A DNA stretch of 64,000 nucleotides from Pseudomonas lalucatii (GCF_018398425.1 NZ_JADPMV010000001.1:930001-994000), one strand, 5' to 3'. Shown: positions 10,678 through 20,063, numbered from the stretch's first letter. The notes: generated from the letters alone by a model not told the origin. Numbers and translations: made by a program.

Positions 10678-10869
10678 TCAGAGCCTCACATTGCCCCGGG
10701 GCCCGGCCAGCGCCCAGACGACCAGGCCGATCACCGGCAGGAAGATGATCAGCAGCACCCAGAGCACCTTCTTGCCGGTGTCGGTGCCGCTCTTGATCAC
10801 GTTGATGATGGCCCAGATATCCAGCGCCAGGATGATCAGGCCGAGCAGGCCGTTCAAGGTGGAACCCAT
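10678..10869 (-). CDS. small membrane protein, PLDc_N-type
   Basis: A 63-residue two-span membrane protein. It has the phospholipase D nuclease N-terminal pattern: a first span ending in IWAIINVIKSG, then a charged turn, a second span VLLIIFLPVIGLVVW and the terminal GPRG. In larger proteins this module precedes cardiolipin-synthase-like domains; here it stands alone. ATG 10869 follows AGGAGTGTCCCC. Function unknown. Confidence 0.75.
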   Translation of the reverse strand: MGSTLNGLLGLIILALDIWAIINVIKSGTDTGKKVLWVLLIIFLPVIGLVVWALAGPRGNVRL

Positions 10870-10939
10870 GGGGACACTCCTGTGTGAAGGGTTGCCCACC
10901 TAGGATAGTCGTCCCCGCGCGCCTGCCCGGCGTAGCGCC

Positions 10940-11623
10940 CTACAGCCGAGCCGGGTCGATCGCCGCGAAGCTGGCGACCGTCTCGTGGCCGGCCAGCTCG
11001 CCGCCCGAGCGGGCCAGGCCGACGGTCTGCAGGCCGGCCTGCCGGGCGGCGTCCAGCTCCTCGACTATGTCCGAGAGGAACAGGATCTGCTCGGACGCAC
11101 AGCCGATGGCCTGGGCGATGTTGCGGTAGGAGGCGACCTCGCGCTTGGGCCCGCTGGTGGTGTCGAAGTAGCCGGAGAACAACGGCGTCAGGTCGCCGGC
11201 CTCGGAGCAGCCGAAGATCAGGCGCTGCGCCTGGATCGAGCCGGAGGAGTAGACGTAGAGGTCGTAGCCCCGCGCCTTCCAGCGCTTGAGCGCCTCCACC
11301 GCATCCGGGTAGACGTGGCCCTTGAGCTGGCCGGCCTGGTAGCCCTCGGCCCAGACCATGCCCTGCAGGGCCTTGAGCGGCGTGGCCTTGCGATCGGCGG
11401 CGATCCAGCCGAGGAGAATCTCGACCACCCGCTGGACGTCGGCCTCGGGCTCGCCGCTTTCGGCGCGTACCGCGGCCAGTTGCTCGGCCACCTGCGGCGC
11501 CTCGGCGTGGCTCAGGACGAACTCCGGCAGGTGCTGGGCGGCATAGGGGAACAGCACGTCGAAGACGAAACTCACCGCGCTGGTGGTGCCCTCGATATCG
11601 GTGAGGATGGCTTTGATCGGCAT
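10940..11623 (-). CDS. mtnC: enolase-phosphatase E1 (methionine salvage)
   Basis: A 227-residue HAD-family enzyme that enolises and then dephosphorylates diketomethylthiopentyl phosphate to the acireductone. The HAD nucleophile motif is LTDIEGTT (Asp9, Glu11); motif II is YVYSSGS and motif [14 protein letters not shown]. It lies 24 bases downstream of mtnD in the leftward block aroC-MFS-mtnB-mtnD-mtnC, the order also seen in P. aeruginosa. Confidence 0.95.
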   Translation of the reverse strand: MPIKAILTDIEGTTSAVSFVFDVLFPYAAQHLPEFVLSHAEAPQVAEQLAAVRAESGEPEADVQRVVEILLGWIAADRKATPLKALQGMVWAEGYQAGQLKGHVYPDAVEALKRWKARGYDLYVYSSGSIQAQRLIFGCSEAGDLTPLFSGYFDTTSGPKREVASYRNIAQAIGCASEQILFLSDIVEELDAARQAGLQTVGLARSGGELAGHETVASFAAIDPARL

Positions 11624-11647
11624 CTGAAGCTCCAGAACGCTGCGGGG

Positions 11648-12193
11648 TCAGTCTTCCAGGCGCGGGAAGCGGCTGGCGATGTCTGCGCCGGTGAACTGGG
11701 CGACCCAGCCTTCCGGGTTGTTGAACAGGCGAATGGCGACGAAATGCGGGTGCTCGCCCATGTCGAACCAGTGGCGGGTGCCGGCCGGCACCGAGATCAG
11801 GTCGTTCTTCTCGCACAGCACGGCATACACGTAATCATCGATGTGCAGGGTGAACAAGCCGCGCCCGGCGACGAAGAAGCGCACCTCGTCCTCGGCATGG
11901 CGGTGCTCGTCGAGGAACTTGGCGCGCAGCTCGGCCTTCTGCGGGTGGTCGTCGCTCAGGCTGACCACGTCGACGGTGACGTAGCCGCGCTCGCTCATCA
12001 GCCGGTCGATCTGCGGACGGTAGGCGGCGATCACCTCGTCCTGGCTGGCGCCGGGGGCGATGGGCGCCACCGCCTGCCAGCGCTCGAAGCGCACGCCGAC
12101 CGCGGCCAGGGTGCTGGCGATGTCCTCGAGGTGGGTCAGCACCTTGTTCGGTTGTTCGGGGGAGGATTCGTGGTAGACGCTCAGGCTGCTCAT
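11648..12193 (-). CDS. mtnD: acireductone dioxygenase
   Basis: A 181-residue cupin that cleaves the acireductone to the ketoacid precursor of methionine (iron form) or to a dead-end product releasing carbon monoxide (nickel form). The metal ligands are visible: His97, His99 and Glu103 in EHRHAEDEVRFF, and His141 in GTRHWFDMG. ATG 12193 fits family N-termini (MSSLSVY). It lies 35 bases after mtnB and 24 before mtnC. Confidence 0.95.
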   Translation of the reverse strand: MSSLSVYHESSPEQPNKVLTHLEDIASTLAAVGVRFERWQAVAPIAPGASQDEVIAAYRPQIDRLMSERGYVTVDVVSLSDDHPQKAELRAKFLDEHRHAEDEVRFFVAGRGLFTLHIDDYVYAVLCEKNDLISVPAGTRHWFDMGEHPHFVAIRLFNNPEGWVAQFTGADIASRFPRLED

Positions 12194-12228
12194 GCTCGGG
12201 CTCTCGCTGTGATTGGGAATGGTCGGGA

Positions 12229-12849
12229 TCAGGCCTTGTGCAGGGCCCGCACCTTCAGCTCGCATTCGAAGAGAAACTCGAAGGCTTCGATCTGGCGCAG
12301 CGCGTCGCTCATGCGCGCGCCCCAGGTGTAGAGGCCATGGCCGCGGATCAGGTAGCCGACGCAGTCCGGGTGGGCCTCCAGCCAGGGCTGCACCTTGGCC
12401 GCCAGGCGGGCGATGTCCTGGTCGTTGTCGAAGATCGGCACCTCGACCTGGGACTCGTGGGTGCTGACGCCGGAAAAGGCCTTCTGCAGCTCGTAGTCGG
12501 CGAATACCAGCGAATCGCTCAGGCACAGGCGCGACAACACCGTGGCGTTGACCGAGTGGGTGTGCAGCACCGCGCCGATCTGCGGCTTCCAGCTGTACAG
12601 TTGGGTGTGCAGCAGGGTCTCGGCCGAGGGCTTCTTGCCCGGCTCCAGGCTGCGCCCCTGCATGTCGGTGGCCAGCACGTCGTCCGGGCCAAGCTCGCCC
12701 TTGTGCTTGCCGGACACGGTCAGCAGCGCCTCGCTGGCCGACAGGCGTGTGGAATAGTTGCTGCTGGTGGCCGGCGACCAGCCGCGGCCGTAGAGGAAGC
12801 GGCCGGCCTCGATGATCTGCTGGGCGAGTTGTTCGCGGGTCGGGTTCAT
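12229..12849 (-). CDS. mtnB: methylthioribulose-1-phosphate dehydratase
   Basis: A 206-residue class II aldolase-fold zinc enzyme dehydrating methylthioribulose 1-phosphate. Zinc ligands are His96 and His98 in LHTHSV plus a late His in IRGHGLYTWG; the N-terminal ATSSNYSTRL and the TVSGKHKG segments are typical. ATG 12849 overlaps the TGA of the upstream MFS gene (ATGA), so translation is probably coupled. An apparent upstream extension of the frame is only antisense-like sequence over the MFS gene. Confidence 0.95.
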   Translation of the reverse strand: MNPTREQLAQQIIEAGRFLYGRGWSPATSSNYSTRLSASEALLTVSGKHKGELGPDDVLATDMQGRSLEPGKKPSAETLLHTQLYSWKPQIGAVLHTHSVNATVLSRLCLSDSLVFADYELQKAFSGVSTHESQVEVPIFDNDQDIARLAAKVQPWLEAHPDCVGYLIRGHGLYTWGARMSDALRQIEAFEFLFECELKVRALHKA

Positions 12850-13997
12850 GGCCTCTCCTCGGGCAGGCGGGTGACGGTGATGGCGGCCGCCGCCAGGGCG
12901 ACCAGGCTGGCGATGCTGAAGGTCCAGGCCGGGCCCAGGCTGCTCCAACTGTAACCGGAGTACAGCGCGCCGAGGGCGCCGCCTATCCCGGCCAGGGTGG
13001 CGTAGAGGGCCTGGCCCTGGCCCTGCTGGCGGTCGGCGAAGCTGCGCTGGACGAAGTGGATGGCGGCGGCGTGGAAGCTGCCGAAGGTCGCCGCGTGCAT
13101 GCACTGGGCCAGCAGCAACACCCATAGATGATCGGCCAGGTTGCCGAGCAGCAGCCAGCGCACGGCGGTGATCAGGAAACTGGCCAGCAGCACGCCGCGC
13201 AGCGAGTAGCGCGCCAGCAACCGGGCCATGAACAGGAACAGGACGATCTCCGCTACCACCCCCAGGGCCCAGAGCTGGCCGATCAGGCCGCGGGCATAGC
13301 CCAGCGCCTCCAGGTGCAGGGTGAGGAAGGTGTAGTAGGGGCCGTTGCTCAGCTGCATCAGACCGACGCTGAGGTAGAAGGCGAGAATGCCGGGACGCCG
13401 CAGCTGCCGGAGGAAGCCGCCGAGCCGGGGGTCGCTCGGCCGTTGCTGCGGCGCGGCGTTGGGCACCCAGCAGCTGCTGATGATGATGGCCGCCATGACC
13501 AGCACCAGGGCCCAGGGGAAGGCGTCCAGGCTGATGCGCTCGAACAGCTCGCCCAGGCCCACCACCGCGACGATGAAGCCGATGCTGCCCCACAGGCGGA
13601 TCTCGCTGTAGCGCGTGGCCCGCTCGCGCAGGTGGGCCAGGGTGATGACCTCGAACTGCGGCAGCACCGCATGCCAGAAGAAGGCGTGGCTGGCCATGAT
13701 CAGCGCCAGCCAGGCGTAGCTCTGGCTGACGAAGATGCCGGCGAAGCACAGCAGGGTGCAGACCGCGCCGAAGCGCACGATGGCCAGGCGCCGACCGCTG
13801 TGGTCGCCCAGCCAGCCCCACAGGTTCGGCGCCAGGCAGCGCATCAGCATGGGGATGGCCACCAGCTCGCCGATGCGCGCCGCGGAAAACCCCAGGTGAT
13901 CGAAGTACAGCGCCAGAAACGGCGCCGTGGCGCCGAGCAGGGAGAAGTAGCAGAAGTAGAAACCGGACAGGCGCCAGTAGGGCAAGGCATGCGTCAT
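12846..13997 (-). CDS. MFS transporter (HcaT/YcaD-like)
   Basis: A 383-residue major facilitator protein with about twelve hydrophobic segments. The first loop motif appears as GWLGDHSGRR and the N-terminus FYFCYFSLLGATAPFLALYF is that of the 3-phenylpropionate/nucleoside-symporter-like MFS group. It sits between aroC and mtnB and overlaps mtnB by 4 bases, a conserved position in Pseudomonas. Substrate unknown; position suggests a methionine-salvage metabolite such as methylthioribose, but this is only inference. Confidence 0.85.
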   Translation of the reverse strand: MTHALPYWRLSGFYFCYFSLLGATAPFLALYFDHLGFSAARIGELVAIPMLMRCLAPNLWGWLGDHSGRRLAIVRFGAVCTLLCFAGIFVSQSYAWLALIMASHAFFWHAVLPQFEVITLAHLRERATRYSEIRLWGSIGFIVAVVGLGELFERISLDAFPWALVLVMAAIIISSCWVPNAAPQQRPSDPRLGGFLRQLRRPGILAFYLSVGLMQLSNGPYYTFLTLHLEALGYARGLIGQLWALGVVAEIVLFLFMARLLARYSLRGVLLASFLITAVRWLLLGNLADHLWVLLLAQCMHAATFGSFHAAAIHFVQRSFADRQQGQGQALYATLAGIGGALGALYSGYSWSSLGPAWTFSIASLVALAAAAITVTRLPEERP

Positions 13998-14000
13998 GGC

Positions 14001-14071
14001 GTAGCCTGGGGCGAGCGTAGCGATACCCAGGGCGGCAATTGTTGGGTTTCGCTGCGCTCAACCCAACCTAC
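14001..14071. repeat. inverted pair of REP-like elements
   Basis: Two 31-base units in opposite orientation separated by 9 bases. Plus-strand unit 14001-14031 has TGGGGCGAGCGTAGCGATA; the minus-strand unit (14041-14071) reads GGTTGGGTTGAGCGCAGCG. Both follow the pattern GTAG..TGGG..GAGCG.AGCGA.ACCCA, a repetitive extragenic palindrome type common in Pseudomonas. It fills the gap between aroC and the MFS gene. Confidence 0.7.
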
Positions 14072-14079
14072 ACGGCCGT

Positions 14080-15171
14080 TCACAGCTGCGGCAGCACCGG
14101 CGTGGCCACGCTGACGTCGGCGTTCTGCCCGCGGTGGCGCAGCAGGTGGTCCATCAGCACGATGGCCATCATCGCCTCGGCGATCGGCGTGGCGCGGATG
14201 CCCACGCAAGGGTCGTGGCGGCCCTTGGTGATCATCTCCACCGGCTTGCCGTCGACATCGATCGAGCGCCCCGGGGTGGTGATGCTGGAGGTCGGCTTGA
14301 GCGCCAGGTGGGCGACGATCGGCTGGCCGCTGGAGATGCCGCCGAGGATGCCGCCGGCATTGTTCGACAGGAAGCCCTCGGGAGTCAGTTCGTCGCGGTG
14401 CTCGGTGCCGCGCTGGGCGACGCTGGCGAAACCGGCGCCGATCTCCACGCCCTTGACCGCGTTGATGCTCATCAGGGCATGGGCCAGCTCGGCGTCGAGG
14501 CGGTCGAAGATCGGCTCGCCGAGGCCCGGCATCACCCCCTCGGCGACCACCGTGATCTTCGCCCCGACCGAATCCTGGTCGCGGCGCAGCTGGTCCATGT
14601 AGGTCTCCAGCTCGGGCACCTTGTCCGGGTCGGGGCTGAAGAAGGTGTTCTGCTCGACGCTGTCCCAGCTCTTGAAGGGGATCTCGATGGGGCCGAGCTG
14701 GCTCATATAGCCGCGAACGACGATGCCCTGGGTCGCCAGGTACTTCTTGGCGATGGCGCCGGCGGCCACGCGCATGGCGGTCTCGCGGGCCGAACTGCGA
14801 CCGCCGCCGCGGTAGTCGCGGATGCCGTACTTGTGGTGGTAGCTGTAGTCGGCGTGGGTCGGGCGGAACAGGTCCTTGATCGCCGAATAGTCCTTGGACT
14901 TCTGGTCAGTATTGCGGATCAGCAGGCCGATGGCGCAACCGGTGGTCCTGCCCTCGAACACCCCGGAGAGAATCTCCACCACGTCGTCTTCCTGACGCTG
15001 AGTGGTGTGGCGGCTGGTGCCCGGCTTGCGCCGGTCGAGGTCGCGCTGCATGTCCTCGAGCGACAGCTCCAGCCCCGGCGGGCAGCCATCGACGATGGCG
15101 ACCAGGGCCGGGCCATGGCTTTCGCCGGCGGTGGTGACGGTGAACAGCTTGCCGTAGGTATTGCCGGACAT
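14080..15171 (-). CDS. aroC: chorismate synthase
   Basis: A 363-residue enzyme making chorismate from EPSP with reduced FMN, the last shared step of aromatic synthesis. Signature motifs: [19 protein letters not shown] at the N-terminus, [14 protein letters not shown], and [21 protein letters not shown] 15171 (MSGNTYGKL) is the conserved start; an in-frame start 60 bases earlier has no homology. Leads the leftward block with the MFS and mtn genes, with a repeat pair in the first gap. Confidence 0.97.
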   Translation of the reverse strand: MSGNTYGKLFTVTTAGESHGPALVAIVDGCPPGLELSLEDMQRDLDRRKPGTSRHTTQRQEDDVVEILSGVFEGRTTGCAIGLLIRNTDQKSKDYSAIKDLFRPTHADYSYHHKYGIRDYRGGGRSSARETAMRVAAGAIAKKYLATQGIVVRGYMSQLGPIEIPFKSWDSVEQNTFFSPDPDKVPELETYMDQLRRDQDSVGAKITVVAEGVMPGLGEPIFDRLDAELAHALMSINAVKGVEIGAGFASVAQRGTEHRDELTPEGFLSNNAGGILGGISSGQPIVAHLALKPTSSITTPGRSIDVDGKPVEMITKGRHDPCVGIRATPIAEAMMAIVLMDHLLRHRGQNADVSVATPVLPQL

Positions 15172-15418
15172 GTGCAAAAGGCTCCGCGAGAATCGACTCC
15201 GGACCTGGCGCCACTGCGTGCCAGGCCCCACTCAATCAGGCCGGCGAGTATACCCGCGCAGCGCCCCCAGTTCACCCTCGACACTTATGCCAGCGCGTCG
15301 CTGCGGCCCCTGCCTGGGACTGGCGTGACAGGAGCACTCGCCTGCCCGCCTCCAGCCCCGGGAAAAACGGCCGATATGCCGGTAGTCAGCACCGACCATG
15401 CGCACAGGACTGCCGATC

Positions 15419-16216
15419 ATGAGCGAAACCCGTCCCCTGGAGCCCACCCCTGAGACCGCACCCGCCGCAGCGGCGGCCAGCGAAACGGCCCACCCCTGGG
15501 CCGGGCTGGGGCCCGAGCAGTTCAGCCTGCTGCGCCTGGCGCCGCTGCCGGCCGACCGCCACACCGGCGCGCGGCCGCTGCGCTTCGCCGAACTCGGCCG
15601 GCTGGAGCGCCACGACAAGACCCGGAGCCTGTTGCGCCTGAGCGTGCGCCTGCCCGGCCAACGCCTGCGCCCGGAGCAGAACCTGCTGGAGGTATGGGTC
15701 GACCACCGCGCCAAGGAAGTGCGCTTCGGTCCCGACAAGGGCCTCAGCACCGAGCCCGGCAACCGCGGCCTGGGGCGCTTCCTGCTGGCCCAGGGGGTCG
15801 CCTGGGCCAAGCAGCACGGCGCCCACTACCAGGTGGAGGGTGGCGCCCTGCCGGCCAGGGACGCCCTCGACGAGGGAGCCCGGGCGCGCCGCGATCGCTG
15901 CCTGCAGGCCCAGGGCTTCACCCTCGACTACCTCGACCCGCTGCAACTCAAGGCCCGCTATGGCGCGCCGCGGGTGGCCGCGCTGCACGAGGACTGGCAT
16001 GCCGAGAAGGTGCAGACCATCGCTACGCTGGACACGGCGACCATGCTGCAGCAGGCGGATCAGACCCTGCACGAGCAGGCGGTGAAGCTCCGCAAGCAGG
16101 AGGAGCGCATCGACGGCCTCAGGCGCGAGGACGGCACCCTGCGCTTCACCATCGCCTGCCTGGTGGCCTTCAGCCTGTTCCAGGCCGGCTTGCTGATCTG
16201 GATCGCCACGCGTTAG
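15419..16216 (+). CDS. membrane-anchored protein with GNAT-like segment
   Basis: A 265-residue protein of no firmly recognised family, conserved at this locus in Pseudomonas. A central segment (about residues 90-165) has an acetyltransferase motif-A look: strand LEVWVDHR, then GNRGLGRFLLAQGVAWAKQ, then a strand HYQVEGG. A helical region rich in Lys, Glu and Gln (about 195-240) looks like a coiled coil and is followed by a single C-terminal span (FTIACLVAFSLFQAGLLIW). ATG 15419 is preferred over 15398 because CAGGAC lies 10 bases upstream. The predicted picture is a cytoplasmic domain tethered to the inner membrane by its C-terminus. Function unknown. Confidence 0.75.
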   Translation: MSETRPLEPTPETAPAAAAASETAHPWAGLGPEQFSLLRLAPLPADRHTGARPLRFAELGRLERHDKTRSLLRLSVRLPGQRLRPEQNLLEVWVDHRAKEVRFGPDKGLSTEPGNRGLGRFLLAQGVAWAKQHGAHYQVEGGALPARDALDEGARARRDRCLQAQGFTLDYLDPLQLKARYGAPRVAALHEDWHAEKVQTIATLDTATMLQQADQTLHEQAVKLRKQEERIDGLRREDGTLRFTIACLVAFSLFQAGLLIWIATR

Positions 16217-16352
16217 GCCAACGCCTGCGTCCGCCCGCGAGCGCCGGACAGGCACCAGGCATCAGCCCCCCCTTCCCAGGGCGCAGAGCACGCCAGGCAC
16301 TGCGCCATCGCGCCTGCCGCCCCGGTCAGGCAACCCTGTTGCGCCCGCGCAC

Positions 16353-17285
16353 CTACCCGCCCAGCCGCGAACGGAACAATGCCTGATGCGCGCGGCACTG
16401 CTGGGCCGCCAGGAGGAACACGCCATGGCCGCCGCGCGCGAACTCCAGCCAGGTGAAGTCCACCTCCGGATACAGCGCCTCGACATGCACCTGGCTGTTG
16501 CCGACCTCGACGATCAGCAGGCCCTTCTCGCTCAGGTGGTCGGCGGCCTCGGCCAGCATGCGCCGCACCAGGTCCAGGCCATCGTCGCCGCAGGCCAGGC
16601 CCAGCGCCGGCTCGTGCTGGTATTCGGCCGGCATGTCGGCGAAGTCCTCGGCATCGACATAGGGCGGGTTGGAAACGATCAGATCGAAACGCTGCCCCGG
16701 CAGACCGGCGAAACCGTCACCCTGCACCGTGTAGACGCGCTCTTCCAGGCCATGCCGCTCGATATTCTGGTTGGCCACCTCCAAGGCCTCGAACGACAGG
16801 TCGCCCAGCACCACCTCGGCTTCGGGAAACTCGTAGGCGCAGGCGATGCCGATGCAGCCGGAGCCGGTGCACAGGTCGAGGATGCGCGCCGGTTCCGCCG
16901 GTAGCCAGGGCTGGAAGTGCTGCTCGATCAGCTCGGCGATCGGCGAGCGCGGGACCAGTACCCGCTCATCGACCACGAAGGGCAGGCCGCAGAACCAGGC
17001 CTCGCCGAGCAGGTAGGCGGTCGGCACCCGCTCACCGATGCGCCGTTCGAGCAGGGCCTGGAGCCGCTCATGCTCGTCGTCCTCCAGGCGGCAGTCGAGG
17101 TAGCTGTCGGCCATTTCCCAGGGCAGGTGCAGGGCGCCCAGCACCAGCTGACGCGCCTCGTCCCACGCATTGTCGGTGCCGTGCCCGAAGAACAGCCCCT
17201 CGCCCTGGAAGCGGCTGACCGCCCAACGAATGTAATCGCGCAGGGTGCGCAGGCGGGTCTGGCGGGCGGTTATCGGGTCGGTCAC
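16353..17285 (-). CDS. prmB: 50S ribosomal protein L3 glutamine methyltransferase
   Basis: A 310-residue SAM-dependent methyltransferase modifying a glutamine of ribosomal protein L3. An N-terminal helical domain precedes the SAM site [14 protein letters not shown] and the active-site NPPY ([11 protein letters not shown]). The length and the [11 protein letters not shown] loop separate it from the related release-factor methylase PrmC. Divergent from nhaD. Confidence 0.94.
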   Translation of the reverse strand: MTDPITARQTRLRTLRDYIRWAVSRFQGEGLFFGHGTDNAWDEARQLVLGALHLPWEMADSYLDCRLEDDEHERLQALLERRIGERVPTAYLLGEAWFCGLPFVVDERVLVPRSPIAELIEQHFQPWLPAEPARILDLCTGSGCIGIACAYEFPEAEVVLGDLSFEALEVANQNIERHGLEERVYTVQGDGFAGLPGQRFDLIVSNPPYVDAEDFADMPAEYQHEPALGLACGDDGLDLVRRMLAEAADHLSEKGLLIVEVGNSQVHVEALYPEVDFTWLEFARGGHGVFLLAAQQCRAHQALFRSRLGG

Positions 17286-17404
17286 AGGCGGTCTCCGGAA
17301 AAAAGAGCGGCAAGTTTAGCCGAAGCCTGCGCGCACGACGCATCGCCGCACGAAAACGCCGCACAGGCACGAAAGTGCCGCTGCCCAGGCGCAGGGCGCC
17401 CAGA

Positions 17405-17410
17405 TATAAT
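17405..17410 (+). promoter_or_regulatory. perfect -10 box upstream of nhaD
   Basis: TATAAT in an otherwise GC-rich region, 52 bases before the nhaD ATG. The hexamer 17 bases upstream (TGCCCA) is a poor -35, so either an activator helps or the match is partly chance. Confidence 0.4.
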
Positions 17411-17461
17411 TTGAAACGATTTCTTAACCCTTCCCTTCCCCTTCCTCGAGACTACCTGCAA

Positions 17462-18751
17462 ATGGTCATAGAACCCTTCTCGCTCACGGGCTTGCTCGTG
17501 CTTGCGATATTCCTGATTGGAATGACGCTCATCATTTTTGAAGCGCAATTAGAGATGGATAAATTCAAGCCGGCCATGTTCATGATGTCCGGCTTGATCG
17601 TAATCGGCGCCCACTACGCCCTCAGCGACCCCAACGGCTTCCAGTACTTCCTCCACGCCCAGAGCGAGACCAAGGAGGAACTGTTCGGCCTGATCGCCTT
17701 CATGGCCTTCATGTGGATGGTGGTGGAGCTGCTCAACGAGCGGAACGTGTTCACCGCGCTGAACGGCTACCTGATGCGCAAGGGCCTGGGCGCCCGGGGC
17801 ATGTTCTGGGCCACCGGGGCGCTGTCGGCGCTGCTCTCGCCCTTCCTCAACAACATCACCACGGCGATGATCTTCGGCAAGACGGTGAAGAATATCTCCG
17901 TGCACCAGCGCTACACCCATGTGGCGCTGTGCAACATAGTCGTGGCGTCCAACTCCGGCGTGTGGTTCCTCGGCACTTCCACCAGCCTGATGGTGGTGCT
18001 GGCCGGCAAGATCAGCATCGCCGGCCTGCTGCTGCTGATCCCCTCGGCGCTGATCGGCTGGCTGCTGTTCGCCGCCACCCTGCACCTGTTCTACCTGCGC
18101 AAGCTCGATGGCGAGCGCCTGGTCCACATGGCGGACCAGGCGGAGACCGCCTTGAAACCCGGCGGCGCCGGCCTGGCGGTGGTCGGCCTAGTGTCCGTAG
18201 TCGGCGCCGTGCTGTGCAACATCCTGCTCAAGGTCAGCATCGAGTTCGCCATCGGCATCGCCCTGGGCATGGTGGCGCTCTACGCCTGGCTGCTGATGCA
18301 CCGCGGCATCGAGCTGCCCTGGCAGGATCAGCTGCAGAAGGTCGAATGGAACGCCCTGCTGTTCTTCATCGGCATCATCACCTCGGTCTCGGCGCTGAAT
18401 CACGTCGGCTGGCTGACCTACATCTCGCAACTGTTCGAGCTGATGAGCCCGACGGCCGTCAACATGATCCTCGGCGTCGCCTCCGGGGTGATGGACAACG
18501 TGCCGGTGGAGGCCGCGGCGCTGATGTCCAACCCGCAGCTGGGTCTGGACCAGTGGGCGCTGAATGCGCTGATGGTCGGCATCGGCGGCTCGCTGACGGT
18601 GGTCGGCTCGGCCGCCGGGGTGATGGCCATGTCCCTGGACAAGAGCTACAGCTTCGGCGTGCACCTGAAGTTCCTGCCGGCCATCCTGGTCAACTTCTTC
18701 GGTTCCCTCGGGGTCTGGTACCTGCAGTTCCAAGTGTTTGGCCTCTACTGA
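17462..18751 (+). CDS. nhaD: sodium:proton antiporter NhaD
   Basis: A 429-residue membrane protein with about 11-12 spans, of the NhaD / ion-transporter superfamily. Hallmark loops: SPFLNNITTAMIFGKTVKNI, ASNSGVWFLGTSTSLMVV and, in the second half, GVASGVMDNVPVEAA and VGSAAGVMAMS. NhaD exchanges Na+ or Li+ for H+ at alkaline pH. ATG 17462 (MVIEPFSLTG) is chosen because the open frame upstream is basic and proline-rich; the ribosome site before it is weak. Sensitivity and ion specificity cannot be read from sequence. Confidence 0.88.
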   Translation: MVIEPFSLTGLLVLAIFLIGMTLIIFEAQLEMDKFKPAMFMMSGLIVIGAHYALSDPNGFQYFLHAQSETKEELFGLIAFMAFMWMVVELLNERNVFTALNGYLMRKGLGARGMFWATGALSALLSPFLNNITTAMIFGKTVKNISVHQRYTHVALCNIVVASNSGVWFLGTSTSLMVVLAGKISIAGLLLLIPSALIGWLLFAATLHLFYLRKLDGERLVHMADQAETALKPGGAGLAVVGLVSVVGAVLCNILLKVSIEFAIGIALGMVALYAWLLMHRGIELPWQDQLQKVEWNALLFFIGIITSVSALNHVGWLTYISQLFELMSPTAVNMILGVASGVMDNVPVEAAALMSNPQLGLDQWALNALMVGIGGSLTVVGSAAGVMAMSLDKSYSFGVHLKFLPAILVNFFGSLGVWYLQFQVFGLY

Positions 18752-18941
18752 CCCGGCGCCGGGGCTCCCGGCCGCCTGCCACTCCCCGTTCCGGCCGCCG
18801 AGCTGCCGGGACGGGCGCCTACCCCCGCCACCGAGAAAGCCCCCCGTAAAGACGACCTCAACCGCACACGAGGTGGTTCACAGCGACCGTGCACAAGAGG
18901 ACAATGAAACCTGTGGTCCGCGCCTGCGAGGAAGCTCCCCC

Positions 18942-19538
18942 ATGTCACACCCGCAAACCCTGTTCCAACTCACCGGCCGCACCCACGCGCCCGCCAGCCT
19001 GGGCAATGCGACCCTGGTGATCATCGACGCGCAGGAGGAGTACCGCAGCGGCGTGCTGCAGCTGCCCGGCCTGGATGAGGCGCTCGCGGAGATCGCCAAG
19101 CTGCTGGCGGCGGCCCGCGATACCGGCGCCGGTATCGTCCATATCAAGCACCTCGGCATCCCCGGTGGCCTGCTCGACCCGAGCGGACCGCGCGGCCGGC
19201 CCCTGCCGGAAGTCGCGCCGCGGCCCGGCGAGACCGTGGTGGAGAAACGCCTGCCCAATGCCTTCGCCGGCACCGAGCTGCACGAGCGCCTGCAGGCGCT
19301 GGGCCACCTGGACCTGATCGTCTGCGGCTTCATGACCCACTCGAGCATCAGCACCACGGTGCGCGCCGCCAAGGACTACGGCTACCGTTGCACCCTGGTC
19401 GATGCCGCCTGCGCCACCCGCGACCTGCCGACCCCGAACGGCCAGGTGATCGCCGCCGCCGAGGTGCACCGCATCGAGATGATCGCCCTGGCCGACAACT
19501 TCGCGGCCCTGGTGCCGCAGGCCAGCGCCCTGATCTGA
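18942..19538 (+). CDS. isochorismatase-family protein with Ser at the Cys position
   Basis: A 198-residue cysteine-hydrolase-fold protein. The family Asp is in LVIIDAQEEY (Asp29) and the Lys in VVEKRLPNAF (Lys102). The third catalytic position, normally Cys in G-x-x-T-x-x-C, reads GFMTHSSIS, with Ser135 where the Cys belongs. Family members hydrolyse isochorismate, nicotinamide and similar amides; the change leaves the activity open. ATG 18942 follows GAGGAAG with 8-base spacing; the long upstream frame is proline-rich non-coding sequence. Monocistronic by position. Confidence 0.82.
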   Translation: MSHPQTLFQLTGRTHAPASLGNATLVIIDAQEEYRSGVLQLPGLDEALAEIAKLLAAARDTGAGIVHIKHLGIPGGLLDPSGPRGRPLPEVAPRPGETVVEKRLPNAFAGTELHERLQALGHLDLIVCGFMTHSSISTTVRAAKDYGYRCTLVDAACATRDLPTPNGQVIAAAEVHRIEMIALADNFAALVPQASALI

Positions 19539-19684
19539 GCCGGCCCGGTCGACGCGCGGCTGCCGCCGAGCGGGCGTGGGCGGGAACGCCACGGGCCGGC
19601 CAGGACGCCGACCGGCGCACGGCAATCGGCGGAACCGCGGCGTAACCTCCCGGTCTTACCGCCGATAGCCACCGAGGAAGGCGA

Positions 19685-20005
19685 ATGAAGCTATCCGATG
19701 ATTTCGATGCCCGCCGCCTGCGCCCACGCAGCTACCGCAACTGGCGCCTGCGCCTGGCCGCCATGCTGGCGGCGTTGCTGGCCGCCTTCGGCGTGCTCCT
19801 GGCCATGGCCGGGGCCGCCACCCTGCTGGGACGCCCTCCGGCACTGGGCACCTTGAACGACTCGCCGGGCGCCGCCCTGGTGCTGCTGGCAGTGGGCCTG
19901 ACGCTGCTGTGGCTGGGCATCGCAATCTGGCGCATGTGCCGGCGCCGCCTGCGTCGCCCCAGCGACCTGAGCCTGGCGCCGCACCTGTTGAAGAAGCGCA
20001 ACTGA
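19685..20005 (+). CDS. small two-span membrane protein
   Basis: A 106-residue protein with a basic N-terminus (RRLRPRSYRNWRLRL), two hydrophobic spans (about residues 24-46 and 62-82) and a basic tail (RMCRRRLRRP, KKRN). Start ATG follows GAGGAAGGCGA. No family recognised. It precedes the Smr gene on the same strand by 58 bases. Confidence 0.7.
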   Translation: MKLSDDFDARRLRPRSYRNWRLRLAAMLAALLAAFGVLLAMAGAATLLGRPPALGTLNDSPGAALVLLAVGLTLLWLGIAIWRMCRRRLRRPSDLSLAPHLLKKRN

Positions 20006-20063
20006 TCGGCGCAGCAAGCAGGCCGCCACCTTGGTTACACTAGCGGCCTTCGCGGAGGCCCAG

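Noticed and set aside
10985..12331. Rightward 448-codon frame over mtnC and mtnD
   Set aside because: Antisense shadow; the minus-strand products are unmistakable salvage enzymes with metal ligands.
12229..14061. Apparent 610-residue fusion of an MFS-region frame to MtnB
   Set aside because: Only the last 206 residues resemble a protein family. The upstream part is an out-of-frame reading of the MFS gene; MtnB starts at 12849.
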